Origin: DASTFY01 sp963829955 | Lineage (GTDB): Bacteria; Actinomycetota; Acidimicrobiia; Acidimicrobiales; Ilumatobacteraceae | Direction of reading: 5' to 3' | Length of the DNA stretch: 64,000 nt | Assembly (NCBI GenBank): GCA_963829955.1 | Contig: CAWHKS010000015.1 | Span: 206,047 to 270,046 of the forward strand | Shown here: positions 26,101-34,189 of the stretch, piece after piece | Numbering within the stretch: the first letter of the stretch is position 1 | Layout of the letters: every line of letters begins with the position of its first letter | The notes under the pieces: model-generated | Told to the model about the DNA's origin: nothing | The model's database searches: none | Seen by the model: the letters and a program-made list of their open reading frames with translations, nothing else | Translations under genes and position numbers: made by a program

Positions 26101-26909
26101 GGTTCCTCCCAGCCCGCGGTGCGCAGCCCTTCGGCGAGGTCGAGCGGCGGCTGGTCGCCGTAGTCGACTTGCTCGTCGGGCACCACCCGGATCCGCTGGC
26201 CGCTCTGCAGCTCCTCCGAGACGTGGGCGATCAGCCCGGGGAAGGTGGACAGGATGGCCAGGCCCGTCATCTCGTCCGGGCTGAACCCCAGCTCGAGCAG
26301 CACGACGGCCATCATCCCCACATCGTTGATGGGGACGTCGGGCTTGCCCGCCGCCTCGACAAAGGCACGGTGGATCTGGTCGTAGAGCGCGCCCTTCTCG
26401 CCCCACACGCCCGCCTCCACGGCGACCTGCTTCAGACGCTGGGCGCGGGGGTCGATGCGTTTGAACTTCGGGTGGCCGAAGCCGGGGATGCGCAGTCGCT
26501 GGCTCCGAGCGTCGTCCACGATCTCGGCCGCGACCTCCTCGAGCGGGAGCCCCGAGGCCGCGTAGCGGTCGTGGGCGTCGAGCACGAACCGGGCGGTGTC
26601 CTCGGGCGCCAGCGTGTACGACCCGACGGAGAGGATGGCGGTGGCTAGCCCCGCGGTCATGCTCGGGTTCCCCGACACCGCGTACCGCGCCGCCACCGTG
26701 CCCGGCTTCAGCAGCGCGTAGTCGAGCACCGCGTTGAGTACGGCGTCGAGCACGCGCACCTCGGCCGGCGACGGCAGGCGGCCGCGAATCAACAGGAAGC
26801 AGGAGGTCGTGAAGGACGGGCCGCCGATCAGCTCCTCCAGGTCGTAGCCCCGGATGTGCACCGAGTCCCCGTCAACCCGGCTGATGGACGACGTCCAGGG
26901 CGTGGTCAT
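26097..26909 (-). CDS. Citrate synthase-related protein, citryl-CoA lyase-like
   Basis: The 270-residue product has the compact citrate-synthase fold used by citryl-CoA lyases: MTAGLATAILSVGSYTL, the substrate loop IPGFGHPKFKRIDPRAQRL and LAILSTFPGLIAHVSEELQ. It is much shorter than a full citrate synthase (~430 residues). Proteins of this size are known to cleave citryl-CoA or related 3-hydroxy-3-carboxylate CoA esters. In this operon it may split or form a C-C bond late in the pathway. It shares 4-base overlaps with both neighbouring genes, which suggests coupled translation. Confidence 0.78.
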   Translation of the reverse strand: MTTPWTSSISRVDGDSVHIRGYDLEELIGGPSFTTSCFLLIRGRLPSPAEVRVLDAVLNAVLDYALLKPGTVAARYAVSGNPSMTAGLATAILSVGSYTLAPEDTARFVLDAHDRYAASGLPLEEVAAEIVDDARSQRLRIPGFGHPKFKRIDPRAQRLKQVAVEAGVWGEKGALYDQIHRAFVEAAGKPDVPINDVGMMAVVLLELGFSPDEMTGLAILSTFPGLIAHVSEELQSGQRIRVVPDEQVDYGDQPPLDLAEGLRTAGWEEP

Positions 26910-28072
26910 GTCGGCGCGTTCCCGGCGAGCAGCTGGTCAGCGACGAGGAGTTGGAGGATCTCGTTGGTGCCCTCGCCGATGGCCATGAGCGGCGCGTCCC
27001 GGTAGTAGCGCTCGACCGGGAAGTCGACGGTAAAGCCATAGCCGCCCAGGATGCGCATGGCGTCCATCGAGCACTCGATGGCGGTCTCCGAGGCCAGCAC
27101 CTTCGCCATGGCCGCCTCGCTGCTCGCCCGCCCGTCGCGGTCGATGCGGCGCGCCGCGTCGTGGGTGAGCAGGCGCGACGCGCTGACGGCGATCGCCATG
27201 CGGGCGAGCTTCAGCTTGACGGCCTGGTGCTGGCCGATCGGCTTGCCGAAGGCCTCTCGCTCGTTGGCGTAGCGCGTCGCCGCCTCCAGCGCGGCACGGG
27301 CGATGCCCACGCTGGCGGCCGCCATGTAGATGCGGCCCCGGTCGAGCGCGGAGAGCATCTGGTAGAGCCCGCACCCTTCGACGCCCCCGAGCAGGTTGGT
27401 CACCGGCACCTCGGCGGCGTCGAACACCACCTCGCAGAGCTCGACACCCTTGTGACCGAGCTTGCCGATGTCGTTGCCGATGGAACGACGGGGCGTGTCC
27501 TGCTCGACGAGAAGCAGGCTCATGCCACGGTGCGGTGGGATGGCCGCGGGGTCCGTCACCACGAGCACGACCAAAGGGTCGGCATGGCGGGCCTGGGTGA
27601 TCATGGTCTTCGTCCCTGTCACGACGTAGTGGTCGCCCTGCAGGGCCGCTTGGAGCCTGATCGCCTTGAGATCGCTGCCGGTGGTCGGCTCCGTCAGCGC
27701 GATACCGCTCATGCGCCGGCCCGCAGCGAGGTCGGGGAGGTAGCGGTGCCGCTGCTCCTCGGTGCCGTAACGAGCCAGCAGCCAGCACCCGCTGCCGGAG
27801 CTGCCCACGATGCTCGCCAGCCCCATCCAGCCCCGGGCCAGCTCCTCGAACACGACCGCATAGCCGACGAGGTCGAGCTCGCTTCCGCCGTGCTCCTCCG
27901 GGATCGACATGCCGAGCACGCCGAGGTCGGCGAGGATGGGCAGCAGGTCGGACGGGTAGGCGTCAGCCCGCTCCCGCTCGGCGACCGTCGGGACGACATC
28001 GCGATCGACGAACTGGCGCACCACGTCGCGCAGCGCGCAGTGATCGGCGGTGAGACCGGGAGGTTCGCTCAC
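26906..28072 (-). CDS. Acyl-CoA dehydrogenase
   Basis: The 388-residue protein starts at the GTG at 28072, which overlaps the stop of the FAD oxidoreductase by 4 bases (GTGA). A longer reading to 28120 would overlap that gene more and adds no conserved sequence. It has the three ACAD domains: N-terminal helices with LGVLGMSIPEEHGGSELD, the middle domain with GIALTEPTTGSDLKAI and GTKTMITQA, and the C-terminal helical domain with QHQAVKLKLARMA and AMRILGGYGFTVDFPVERYY. The catalytic base is likely in the last of these. It should oxidise an acyl-CoA to the enoyl-CoA, passing electrons to ETF. The acyl group is unknown. Confidence 0.92.
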   Translation of the reverse strand: MSEPPGLTADHCALRDVVRQFVDRDVVPTVAERERADAYPSDLLPILADLGVLGMSIPEEHGGSELDLVGYAVVFEELARGWMGLASIVGSSGSGCWLLARYGTEEQRHRYLPDLAAGRRMSGIALTEPTTGSDLKAIRLQAALQGDHYVVTGTKTMITQARHADPLVVLVVTDPAAIPPHRGMSLLLVEQDTPRRSIGNDIGKLGHKGVELCEVVFDAAEVPVTNLLGGVEGCGLYQMLSALDRGRIYMAAASVGIARAALEAATRYANEREAFGKPIGQHQAVKLKLARMAIAVSASRLLTHDAARRIDRDGRASSEAAMAKVLASETAIECSMDAMRILGGYGFTVDFPVERYYRDAPLMAIGEGTNEILQLLVADQLLAGNAPT

Positions 28073-29286
28073 CAGTGCACGGTGGCGCCGGGCGTGACCG
28101 GCTCGAGGCTCCGACCCCACCGGCAGTCCGCCATGTCGATCTCGGGCTCACGACCAGCCAGTAGCTGGCTGACGATCTTCCCGGTCATCGGTCCGGCGGC
28201 GTTGCCGAAGATGTGCCCGGCAGCGACGAAGAGACCCGGGCGCACCTCGTCGACGATGGGGATCTGGTCCGACGTGTACGGCAGGACCCCGGCCCACATG
28301 CGGTCGATGGCCACGTCCCGCAGCCCGGGGAAGTCGTCCGTGATGGCCAGCGCCGTGTCGCGCAACCCGGCCAGGGTCACCGCGTGGCTCACCTCGGCCG
28401 GGTAGTCCATCGGGCAGCCGAGGAGCGTCTCGCCGTTGGCCCGCTGGGACACCAGCTGCAACATCCAGTTGCCGGTCTCGATCTCGTACGGCGCCATGAA
28501 CGCGTCCTGGTCCCACGACGGGAGGTCGCGGAACAGCGAGTACTGCTTGGCCGCCAGCGGCCCGTAGGTGACCGGGTGGATGTCGAGGGGTCGGGGCACG
28601 GTGGCCAGCACCTGGAGCCGCTCGATGCCCACGCGGACGTCGAGGCCGCTCTCCGCCAGCAGCTTGCTGGTCCACGCTCCGGTCGCCACGACGACCACGT
28701 CGGCGGTCAGGCGCCCCTGATCCGTCTCGACCCCGACCACCCGGCCGTCGTCCCCGTCGCTCGTGACCAGGCCGAGGGCCCGCACGTGCTCGCGCACGTC
28801 AGCACCCTCGGCCCGGGCTCCGGCCGCCAGCGCGTCGACCACCGTGGGCGTGTTGATCTGGGCGTCGTTGGCGCAGAAGCTGGCGCCGAGCACGTCCGGG
28901 CGGATGGGCCCGACGAGCCGGCGCACCTCGGGACCGTCGATGAGCTCCATGTCGAGCCCGTCGGCCTGGCGGGCCTTCACGAACTCCTCGAACACCACAC
29001 CCTGCTCGGGCGTCTTGAAGTAGATGACGCCGCCTTCGGCGCGGAACTCGAAGGGTTCCGGCAGATCGCGCAGCAGCTCGTCGTAGAGGCGCCGGCCGGC
29101 GAGCGAGATGTCGAGCGCCCAGCCGGGGTTGCGGCAGTGGAGCCACACGAACCCCGGGTTGCGGCCCGAGGCGCCGTAACCGATCTGCTCCTGCTCGAGC
29201 AGCGTGACGTCCATACCTTCGCGGGCTGAGAAGTATGCCGTGGCGGTGCCGACCAGGCCTCCCCCGATGACGATGATGCTGGTCAT
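28069..29286 (-). CDS. FAD-dependent oxidoreductase, DadA/sarcosine-oxidase type
   Basis: The 405-residue protein opens with IIVIGGGLVGTATAYFSA, the FAD dinucleotide-binding fold, followed by LLEQEQIGYGASGRNPGFV, a flavin motif of glycine/sarcosine/D-amino-acid oxidases. The C-terminal part has PGLFVAAGHIFGNAAGPMTG as the usual FAD-closing segment. It probably oxidises an amine or an N-methylated amino acid to an imine. Its start overlaps the racemase stop by 4 bases and its stop overlaps the dehydrogenase start, so the operon is tightly coupled. A Rieske oxygenase related to quaternary-amine oxygenases lies nearby, which would fit an N-methylated substrate, but this is only suggestive. Confidence 0.88.
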   Translation of the reverse strand: MTSIIVIGGGLVGTATAYFSAREGMDVTLLEQEQIGYGASGRNPGFVWLHCRNPGWALDISLAGRRLYDELLRDLPEPFEFRAEGGVIYFKTPEQGVVFEEFVKARQADGLDMELIDGPEVRRLVGPIRPDVLGASFCANDAQINTPTVVDALAAGARAEGADVREHVRALGLVTSDGDDGRVVGVETDQGRLTADVVVVATGAWTSKLLAESGLDVRVGIERLQVLATVPRPLDIHPVTYGPLAAKQYSLFRDLPSWDQDAFMAPYEIETGNWMLQLVSQRANGETLLGCPMDYPAEVSHAVTLAGLRDTALAITDDFPGLRDVAIDRMWAGVLPYTSDQIPIVDEVRPGLFVAAGHIFGNAAGPMTGKIVSQLLAGREPEIDMADCRWGRSLEPVTPGATVHW

Positions 29287-30086
29287 CGGTCTGGTCCTCC
29301 CGTCCCCATCGCCGAGCGCCCGCTGAGCAGCGCGGCGATCTCGGCCGCCTCCTCCTGGTCGTGGGCGTGGTGCTGCTGGTAGTAGCCCGCCCGGCTGATC
29401 CGATACTGCCCCGTGGCGTGGAGGTCGGCGAACATCTCGGCCAGCTTCACCGCCATCACGTTGGGGTTCACCACCGACAGAGCGGCCAGCTCGGCGTCAC
29501 CCTCCAGGGCGGCCAGCTCGTAGCAGGCCGAGACGATCGTGCAGCCGATGACGACGGTCTCGGCGCCGGTCGTGCGCATCACATCCTGCACCTTGACGTA
29601 GGTGTCCTTCGCCACCGTCTTGGGGTCGAGAACCATGTCCGTGACGAACCAGTCGATGGCGTCGACGGCCCGGCAGTTGCCTTCCAGCCCGTACAGGCGC
29701 ACGCGGTCGCGCAGCTCTGGCACCGCCTTCTTGTGGTCGGTGACGACGGCGAAGCTGTGACCGAACAGCCGCGAGAGGAGGACCGAGGCCTCGAGCGGTC
29801 CGATCACGGGGATGTCGACGAGCTCCCGGCACTGGCTGAGCGCGGGGTCGTAGCAGCACCCGATGACGAAAGCATCGAACCCCTCCCGCTCCGCTTCGAG
29901 CGCCGCAGTCATGATCTCCGTCTCCGCCAGGTGCTTCGGGGCGTAGTAGTCGATGTTGCGGGGCGCGTGCGCCAGGTGGCGGATCTCGACCTCGGTGTTG
30001 CCGTGGAGCGCCGGCCTGAGCGTGGCGCCGATGAGGTCGTCGTAGCTGTCGGTGCCGAACGGGTTGAGGAAGCAGATGCGGGCCAT
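29283..30086 (-). CDS. Asp/Glu racemase superfamily protein (hydantoin racemase-like)
   Basis: The 267 residues start at the ATG at 30086, preceded by GGAGG. The two catalytic cysteines of the superfamily are in FVIGCCYDPAL and VVIGCTIVSACY. The N-terminus ARICFLNPFGTDSY, with its Asn-Pro-x-Gly, and IDIPVIGPLEAS fit the hydantoin-racemase and Asp/Glu racemase subgroups. The enzyme may racemise a 5-substituted hydantoin or an amino-acid-like acid, or isomerise maleate-type acids. It is the first gene of a five-gene coupled operon and is divergent from the MaoC operon. The long frame continues upstream to 30209 but lacks a ribosome-binding site there. Confidence 0.82.
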   Translation of the reverse strand: MARICFLNPFGTDSYDDLIGATLRPALHGNTEVEIRHLAHAPRNIDYYAPKHLAETEIMTAALEAEREGFDAFVIGCCYDPALSQCRELVDIPVIGPLEASVLLSRLFGHSFAVVTDHKKAVPELRDRVRLYGLEGNCRAVDAIDWFVTDMVLDPKTVAKDTYVKVQDVMRTTGAETVVIGCTIVSACYELAALEGDAELAALSVVNPNVMAVKLAEMFADLHATGQYRISRAGYYQQHHAHDQEEAAEIAALLSGRSAMGTGGPDR

Positions 30087-30151
30087 CGAACCTCCGGAGG
30101 CGCCTCGGGCGGGAACGCGGCGACCGTACCGCACGGGACGATCGAACCGCG

Positions 30152-30188
30152 GAGTGGAGTTGCGGAGTGGTCTCGGAGAGTGGAGTTG
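30152..30188. repeat. 11-bp direct repeat in the divergent promoter region
   Basis: GAGTGGAGTTG occurs at 30152-30162 and again at 30178-30188, identical over 11 bases with a 26-base centre spacing. A weaker GCGGAGTGG lies between. The second copy overlaps a -35-like hexamer for the plus-strand operon. It lies between the racemase and MaoC starts, so it could be an operator for a regulator of both operons. No regulator gene is adjacent. Confidence 0.45.
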
Positions 30189-30215
30189 ATCCTTTGCCGA
30201 CCGCGCCACGATAGT
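30186..30215 (+). promoter_or_regulatory. Candidate sigma-70-like promoter for the MaoC operon
   Basis: TTGATC (30186-30191) and GATAGT (30210-30215) are separated by 18 bases and lie 27 bases before the GTG at 30242. Both hexamers are partial matches to consensus, and no transcript start is known. The -35 element overlaps the second 11-bp direct repeat. Confidence 0.3.
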
Positions 30216-30241
30216 GGGCCGACCGCTCCCGGGGAGGCCGC

Positions 30242-30709
30242 GTGACCCAGACCACCTCGTCCCGAGGCATGTACTTCGACGAGTTCGAGGTCGGGCAGTC
30301 CTGGGACAGCCCGGCCCGCACCATCACGGAGGCGGACGTCGTGGCCTTCGCCGGGATCTCAGGGGACTTCAACCCGTTGCACACGGACGAGGAGTTCGCC
30401 CGGACGACTGCCTTCGGCGGGCGGATCTTCCACGGGCCCGGCGTGTTCGCCGTGGCCACAGGCCTGGAGTCCCGGCTCGGCATCAAGGAGGGCACGGCCG
30501 TCGCCTTCCTCGGCATGACGTGGAACCTGAAGGCCGCGGTGCGCATCGGCGACACCATCCACGTGCACCAGACGGTGGCCGCCACCCGGCCGACGAGCAA
30601 GGGTGACCGGGGCATCGTCACCTTCGACGTCGAAGTGCGGAACCAGCACGGCGAGGTGTGCCAGGACGGCCAATGGGTCGTGATGTTCCAGCGGGCGGCA
30701 TCGGGGTGA
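30242..30709 (+). CDS. MaoC-family dehydratase
   Basis: The 155-residue protein is a single hot-dog domain with the hydratase 2 signature GDFNPLHTDEEFARTTAFGG, containing the Asp/His pair of MaoC hydratases, followed by IFHGPGVFAVATGL. It starts at GTG and is the right length for the single-domain family. It should hydrate an enoyl-CoA to the (R)-3-hydroxyacyl-CoA. The stop overlaps the GTG start of the AMP ligase by 4 bases. It opens a four-gene plus-strand operon divergent from the racemase operon. Confidence 0.9.
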   Translation: MTQTTSSRGMYFDEFEVGQSWDSPARTITEADVVAFAGISGDFNPLHTDEEFARTTAFGGRIFHGPGVFAVATGLESRLGIKEGTAVAFLGMTWNLKAAVRIGDTIHVHQTVAATRPTSKGDRGIVTFDVEVRNQHGEVCQDGQWVVMFQRAASG

Positions 30710-32235
30710 CGGCGGCGACTTTCGACCACGTCCTCACCGCGAAGGCCGCCGCGCAGCCGAATGCGCCCGCCCTGACCGACGCCGCGATGAGCCTGACCTA
30801 CGGCGAGCTGGACAGGTGCGTCGAGACGGTCGCGGCCCACCTGCGCGCCGTTGGTCTGCGGCCTGGCGAGCGGGCTGTCCTCGTCGCCGACAACTCCGTC
30901 CACCACCTCGTCACGGCGTTCGGGATCTGGCGGGCCGGCGCCACGCTGGTGACGATCTACCCATCGTCGACGGTGGATGAGCTGGCCTACGCCATCGGCA
31001 ACGCCGAGGCGTCCCTCGTGGTGAGCGGCTCGCGGATCCTGCCCGAGGTGACGATCGCGGCTGCCGGCCTCGGCGTGCCGGTGCTGGAGCTCGGGGACGC
31101 GGGCCTGGTCGGTGACACCGAGGTGCGCGCCGACCGTCCGCCGCTCGATCCCGGCGCCGTCGCACTCATCTGCTACACGTCGGGCTCCACAGCGCGGCCC
31201 AAAGCGGTGATGCACACCCACGCCGGCCTCCTCGCCGCGGCACGGTCGTATGCCCGTGTGTGGCACCTCGGGGAGGAGGACACGACGCTCGTCGCCCTGC
31301 CGCTGGCGTGGGCCTTCGGGCTGGTGACGACGTCGATGGCGACGTTGGTGGCCCGCGGCCGGGTGCTGCTCCTGCGCCGCGGCGACCCCGACGGGATGCT
31401 GCGGGCCTTCGTGGAGCACGGCGCCACGTTCTTCGCCGGCGTCACCACCATGTACGTCAAGATGGTCGGCGTGCTCGAAGCCAGCGAAGCGCAGGCACGG
31501 CCGAGGCCGACAGACCTCCGCCTGTGTATCTCGGGCGGTGAGCCCCGCAACGACGTCGCCTTCGCCCGCTGGCGGGAGTTGACCGGCTGCCCGGTGCACG
31601 ACGTCTACGCGGCGTCCGAGGCGTTCCCGCTCGTGACGTACGACCCCGATGAGGATCCCGAACCCGTCCTTGGGTCGGCCGGGCGGGTGGTCGACGAGGC
31701 GGAGCTGCGGGTGATCGACGCCGCCGGGGCCGACGTTCCTCCCGGCCAGCCGGGAGAGGCGTGGGCGCGGAGTCCGGCACAGATGGTCGGGTACTGGCGA
31801 GATCCGGAACTGACGGCGGCGGTGCTCACGGGCGACGGCTGGTACCGCACTGGTGATCTGGTCGAGCTCGACGAGCGGGGCTACGTGCGCGTCGTGGGCC
31901 GGCTGAGCGACCTCATCATCCGTGGCGGGGCGAACGTCTCGCCGGCCGAGGTCGAAGCGGTCCTGGTCGCGCACCCCGACGTGCAGGAAGCGGCCGTCGT
32001 CGGCCTGCCTGATCCTGCCTACGGCGAGCGGGTGGTCGCGGCCGTCGTGCTCGCGCCGTCGGCCAGCCATGATCCGGACGGGCTGCGCACCCACTGCGCG
32101 GCATCACTGGCCGGCTACAAGGTGCCCGCCGAGATCGTGAGCGTGGAGCGACTTCCCCGCAACGCCAACACCGGCAAGGTGCAGCGACGCGACGTCGCCG
32201 CGCTCCTCACCGCCGCGAGTGGCACCGTCCGATGA
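30706..32235 (+). CDS. AMP-binding acyl-CoA synthetase
   Basis: From the GTG at 30706 the protein has 509 residues. The P-loop motif is LICYTSGSTARPKAVMHTH, the adenylate motif is DVYAASEAFPLV, the hinge is WYRTGDLVELDERGYV followed by GRLSDLIIRGGANVSP, and the C-terminal catalytic lysine is NTGKVQRRDV. It should activate an organic acid with ATP and load it on CoA. Both its ends overlap neighbours by 4 bases. In this locus it may form the CoA ester handled by the MaoC and the dehydrogenase. The acid is unknown. Confidence 0.93.
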   Translation: MTAATFDHVLTAKAAAQPNAPALTDAAMSLTYGELDRCVETVAAHLRAVGLRPGERAVLVADNSVHHLVTAFGIWRAGATLVTIYPSSTVDELAYAIGNAEASLVVSGSRILPEVTIAAAGLGVPVLELGDAGLVGDTEVRADRPPLDPGAVALICYTSGSTARPKAVMHTHAGLLAAARSYARVWHLGEEDTTLVALPLAWAFGLVTTSMATLVARGRVLLLRRGDPDGMLRAFVEHGATFFAGVTTMYVKMVGVLEASEAQARPRPTDLRLCISGGEPRNDVAFARWRELTGCPVHDVYAASEAFPLVTYDPDEDPEPVLGSAGRVVDEAELRVIDAAGADVPPGQPGEAWARSPAQMVGYWRDPELTAAVLTGDGWYRTGDLVELDERGYVRVVGRLSDLIIRGGANVSPAEVEAVLVAHPDVQEAAVVGLPDPAYGERVVAAVVLAPSASHDPDGLRTHCAASLAGYKVPAEIVSVERLPRNANTGKVQRRDVAALLTAASGTVR

Positions 32236-33146
32236 CGTCGCTGCGGGTCGCCACCGTCCAGTTCGAGCTCCGCGCCGAGCCCAGCTTCGAGAGCTTCGCG
32301 GGCCATCTGACGTCGGTCGTCGAGCAGGCGGTGGCCGATGACGCCGAGCTCGTCGTGCTCCCGGAGCTCGTGACGACCGGGCTGCTCGCCAGTCATCCGG
32401 ATGCCACGTCGCTCGGCCCGGACGACGTCGCCGAGGCGTACCGCGAGGTCTTCCCCCCGCTGACCGAGCCGTTCCGCGAGCTCGTGCAGGCGCTGGCGAC
32501 CCGGATGCGGACGACGGTCCTGGGCGGCAGCCACTTCCGCCGGTGCGACGACGGGACGTTGCGCAACACGGCCTACCTGGCTCATCCGGACGGACGGGTC
32601 GAGCAGCAGGACAAGCTGCACCTCACGCCGCAGGAGCAGGCCATGGGGCTCACGCCCGGGGTCGACGTCCTCGTCACGACTGTCGGGCCGGTTCCCGCCG
32701 CCGTGCAGATCTGCGCCGACATCGAGTTCCCCGAGATCAACCGGCTGCTGGCGCGACGCGGCGTCGAGCTCCTGTTGTGCCCGTCGCTCACGTGGAACAC
32801 ACGAGGCGCCCACCGGGTGCGCTACGGCGCGCACGCGCGGGCGATGGAGAACCAGCTCTACGTCGTCACGTCCCCGCTGGTCGGCAGCTCGGGCCTGCCG
32901 GCCGGCCGGGCGATCCACGGCACCGGCTGCGCCATGGTGACGGGCCCCATCGACCGGCGTTCCGGCCTCGACGACGGTGTCGTCGCCGCCCACCCGGACA
33001 CCAGGACGGAAGGCATGGTCGTCGCGGACCTCGATTTCGACCTCATCGCGGAGTCACGGGCCGATCCCGAGCCTCCGGGCCTGTCGAACATCCGGCTCGA
33101 CCTCTACGAGCGGTTTGCCGCCTCGTTGGAGCATCGGGTCCCGTGA
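32232..33146 (+). CDS. Carbon-nitrogen hydrolase (nitrilase superfamily)
   Basis: The 304-residue protein shows the Glu-Lys-Cys triad of the nitrilase superfamily: ELVVLPELVTTGLL with the Glu near residue 43, QQDKLHLTPQEQAMGL with the Lys, and VQICADIEFPEINRLLAR with the Cys. The superfamily hydrolyses amides, nitriles or N-carbamoyl groups with release of ammonia or CO2. In a locus with a PuuE-type hydrolase and a hydantoin-type racemase, an amidase or N-carbamoylase role is attractive but unproved. Overlaps of 4 bases on both sides indicate translational coupling. Confidence 0.9.
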   Translation: MTSLRVATVQFELRAEPSFESFAGHLTSVVEQAVADDAELVVLPELVTTGLLASHPDATSLGPDDVAEAYREVFPPLTEPFRELVQALATRMRTTVLGGSHFRRCDDGTLRNTAYLAHPDGRVEQQDKLHLTPQEQAMGLTPGVDVLVTTVGPVPAAVQICADIEFPEINRLLARRGVELLLCPSLTWNTRGAHRVRYGAHARAMENQLYVVTSPLVGSSGLPAGRAIHGTGCAMVTGPIDRRSGLDDGVVAAHPDTRTEGMVVADLDFDLIAESRADPEPPGLSNIRLDLYERFAASLEHRVP

Positions 33147-34186
33147 GGACCACGCTCACGGAGCAGTTCGGCATCACCCACCCGATCGTCTCGGCCGGCA
33201 TGGCCCGCGTCGCCCAGGCCCCGCTCGTGGCCGCGGTGAGCGAGGCCGGCGCCATGGGCTGCCTGGGCGGGGTGAGCTACTTCGCCGACGCCCTCCGGGA
33301 CGAGGTGCGGGCCGTCCGCCGCGCCACCAGCCGCCCGTTCGCCGTGAACCTGCTCGTGCCGCCGTCGCTGGTCCAGGACGACGTCGAAGCGTGGGAACCG
33401 GTGCGGCGCCGGTGGGAAGCCCTCTCCCCCGCCGAACGCGATGCGCTGCGCGGCGTCGAGCCGATGCTCACTCCCGGCGCTGTACACGAGCAGGTCGAGG
33501 CCGTGCTCGACGAGCGACCGGCCGCGGTGGTCCTCACGTTCGACGTGCCCGATTGGTTCGTCGCCGCCTGCCGCGAGCGGGAGATCAAGGTCATGGCGCT
33601 CGTCGGCTCAGTGTCCCGCGCCGTGCAGGCCGACCGGGCCGGCGCAGACTTCATCGTCGCCCAGGGCACGGAAGGGGGCGGGCACACGGGCTACGTCGGC
33701 ACATTGGTCCTTGTGCCGTCCGTGGTCGACGCCGTCGAGGCACCCGTCCTCGCCGCGGGCGGCATCGTCGATGGGCGCGGTCTGGCCGCCGCGCGCTGCC
33801 TCGGCGCGCAGGGCGCGTGGATGGGCACCCGCTTCATCGCCACCACCGAGGCCTTCGGACACCCCGCCTACAAGCAGCGGGTGGTCGAGAGCGCGAGCAG
33901 GGACGCGGTCATCAGCCGGGCTTACACGGGCAAGCCGTTGCGCACGTTGCAGAACGAGTGGACCAGGGAATGGGCGCAGCGCGCGGACGAGATCGAGCCG
34001 TTCCCGGCCCAGTACGCGGTGGCGGGTGTCCGGGTCGAGAGCGGCTACCAGGACGGCGACGTCGAGCAGGGCATGATGCCGGCCGGCCAGGCCGTCGAGG
34101 TGATCCACGACATCCGCCCGGCCGGCGACATCGTGCGCGCGATTGTCGCCGAAGCCGAGCAGATCCTGGCCGAGGGCGGGCGCTGA
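33143..34186 (+). CDS. Nitronate monooxygenase-like FMN enzyme
   Basis: From the GTG at 33143 the protein has 347 residues and the 2-nitropropane dioxygenase barrel. HPIVSAGMARVAQAPLVAAV is the N-terminal FMN region, VAQGTEGGGHTGYVG holds the candidate catalytic His, and VLAAGGIVDGRGLAAAR followed by GAWMGTRFIAT closes the barrel. Related enzymes oxidise nitronates, and others act as enoyl reductases, so the exact reaction is open. It is the last gene of the MaoC operon and its stop lies 4 bases from that of the convergent cyclase-ATPase. Confidence 0.88.
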   Translation: MRTTLTEQFGITHPIVSAGMARVAQAPLVAAVSEAGAMGCLGGVSYFADALRDEVRAVRRATSRPFAVNLLVPPSLVQDDVEAWEPVRRRWEALSPAERDALRGVEPMLTPGAVHEQVEAVLDERPAAVVLTFDVPDWFVAACREREIKVMALVGSVSRAVQADRAGADFIVAQGTEGGGHTGYVGTLVLVPSVVDAVEAPVLAAGGIVDGRGLAAARCLGAQGAWMGTRFIATTEAFGHPAYKQRVVESASRDAVISRAYTGKPLRTLQNEWTREWAQRADEIEPFPAQYAVAGVRVESGYQDGDVEQGMMPAGQAVEVIHDIRPAGDIVRAIVAEAEQILAEGGR

Positions 34187-34189
34187 GCC

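Noticed and set aside
26906..28120. Acyl-CoA dehydrogenase starting at 28120
   Set aside because: It would overlap the FAD gene by 52 bases, while GTG at 28072 gives the 4-base overlap seen throughout the operon.
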